Assembly (NCBI GenBank): GCA_900540855.1
Contig: UQHK01000002.1
Location: 1 to 64,000, forward strand
Length of the DNA: 64,000 nt
Direction: 5' to 3'
From: an uncultured Collinsella sp.
Lineage (GTDB): Bacteria > Actinomycetota > Coriobacteriia > Coriobacteriales > Coriobacteriaceae
The translations under genes were made by a program, and so were the position numbers. The notes under the pieces were generated by a model. The model ran no database searches, had not been told where the DNA came from, and was given only the letters and a program-made list of their open reading frames with translations. Each line of letters starts with the position of its first letter. Within the stretch, counting starts at the first letter, position 1. Below, one piece after another: positions 63,225 through 64,000 of this stretch.

Positions 63225-63917
63225 CTAGATAGACGAGTCTTTGGACAGCTCGAAATAGTCGGGATGCAAGGCGATAACCGGGCCCTGCTCCTCGGGCATC
63301 AGGTGCAAGTGCGTCTCTGCCAGGTAGCTCGCCGTGTCGGTATCGCCCCTCTTAATGGCCTCGAGAATCCGACGATGTTGTCGACGAATCGGCTCCCAAT
63401 CCAGATCCTGCGACACCATACGCAACCAGTTGTATCGCTCAAAATGCGTGTTGACGCTCTTCATCCAATCCCACAACATATGGCGGCCAGCAATCTCAAA
63501 ACACGTCTCATGGAACAGGTTGTCCAGGTCAAAGAAACGACGCGTTTCGCTATGGTCGAGCGACTCGGACTCGGCAAGAATCTGCTCGAGCCGATGCTTT
63601 TGCTCGGGCGAAGCGGCCGAACAGCATTTTATGAGTACGCTTCTTTCGAGTTTCTCGCGCAAGAAACAGGCATTCTCGGCGTGTTCCATACTGATCTTAG
63701 AGACGTAGGTGCCGCTCTTGGGACGCGTTTCCACCAGCTCCTGCTCGCGCAGGCGCACAAAGGACTCGCGAATGGGCGTGCGCCCGATTCCCGTCTCCTT
63801 TTCCAGACCAATCGCCGAAAGGCGCGTGCCGGGCTTGAGCTCGGCATAGATGATCTTGGAGCGCAATGCGTTGTATGCCTGATCTTGCAGGCTCTGATAA
63901 TGCTGGTGCTGTTCCAT
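63225..63917 (-). CDS. GntR-family (FadR/FCD) transcriptional regulator
   Basis: A 230-residue regulator with an N-terminal winged helix (LRSKIIYAELKPGTRLSAIGLEKETGIGRTPIRESFVRL) and a C-terminal helical FCD-type ligand domain with His residues (NLFHETCFEIAG, AETHLHL) that probably bind a metal and an acidic ligand. The ligand is unknown. I chose the ATG after GAGGGCTTT; GTG or ATG codons 39-42 nt upstream are alternatives. The region from its start to the window end shows no further gene. Confidence 0.85.
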   Translation of the reverse strand: MEQHQHYQSLQDQAYNALRSKIIYAELKPGTRLSAIGLEKETGIGRTPIRESFVRLREQELVETRPKSGTYVSKISMEHAENACFLREKLERSVLIKCCSAASPEQKHRLEQILAESESLDHSETRRFFDLDNLFHETCFEIAGRHMLWDWMKSVNTHFERYNWLRMVSQDLDWEPIRRQHRRILEAIKRGDTDTASYLAETHLHLMPEEQGPVIALHPDYFELSKDSSI

Positions 63918-64000
63918 AAAGCCCTCGGATGAAGCCCACGGTTTGTCGAATTTCATCACGTAATACTATCTCATCGACACGCCCCAGCTCCCAATCAGTC

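Overview
This is a GC-rich chromosomal window in which most genes lie on the minus strand. The gene content suggests a gut Coriobacteriia actinobacterium, most likely Collinsella or a close relative. The pointers are a type III glutamine synthetase next to a GlnR-like nitrogen regulator, a methionine synthase with a separate reactivation protein, a tmRNA of the usual one-piece type, sortase-built pili, and many palindromic intergenic repeats. The genus is inferred; there is no rRNA or tRNA in the window to confirm it.

Layout. 0.1-8.3 kb: glutamine synthetase III (minus), then a plus-strand one-carbon/methionine operon (metF, methionine synthase reactivation protein, metH without its activation domain) and a UPF0210 gene. 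8.3-13.1 kb: a 132-bp inverted-repeat element, a methyltransferase, a YhbY-family protein and a 999-residue ATPase regulator with a SARP-like C-terminus. 13.5-18.5 kb: amino-sugar and cell-wall precursor genes (nagB, glucose IIA, glmM), rplM-rpsI and a patatin-like lipase. 18.5-19.4 kb: a 62-bp tandem hairpin array, two inverted tmRNA T-arm-like repeats, and ssrA. 19.7-27.3 kb: an unknown protein, a PIN-domain toxin/antitoxin pair with a clear operator, a heavy-metal P-type ATPase with a DUF6110-like partner, and a YbtPQ/IrtAB-type ABC pair divergent from an AraC regulator. The two metal-related units share a near-identical palindrome upstream. 28.4-32.1 kb: gatCAB.

32.4-40.8 kb is the most distinctive accessory region: a sortase-assembled pilus locus (tip adhesin, accessory pilin, backbone pilin, class C sortase). 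A G9 tract lies inside the adhesin coding region and a C10 tract lies between the two pilin genes, so phase variation is likely. An intact ISL3-family element with an 8-bp target duplication sits just upstream.

42.7-64 kb: HAD phosphatase, MFS exporter, molybdopterin genes moaA and a moaC-mobB fusion, a DUF559-like nuclease-fold protein flanked by two palindromic repeats, a heterodimeric ABC exporter whose second half is frameshifted, a MATE pump with its MerR regulator and a MerR-type promoter, ligA with a small unrecognised gene downstream, a 203-bp inverted-repeat element, an HtrA protease, a GlnR-like regulator with type I glutamine synthetase, and LacI and GntR regulators.

How it fits together. 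The two glutamine synthetases at opposite ends of the window carry the same GlnR-like box at the same spacing from a -10-like hexamer, so they are probably co-regulated by the orphan response regulator encoded beside glnA. Two families of short palindromes recur downstream of minus-strand genes and probably act as terminators.
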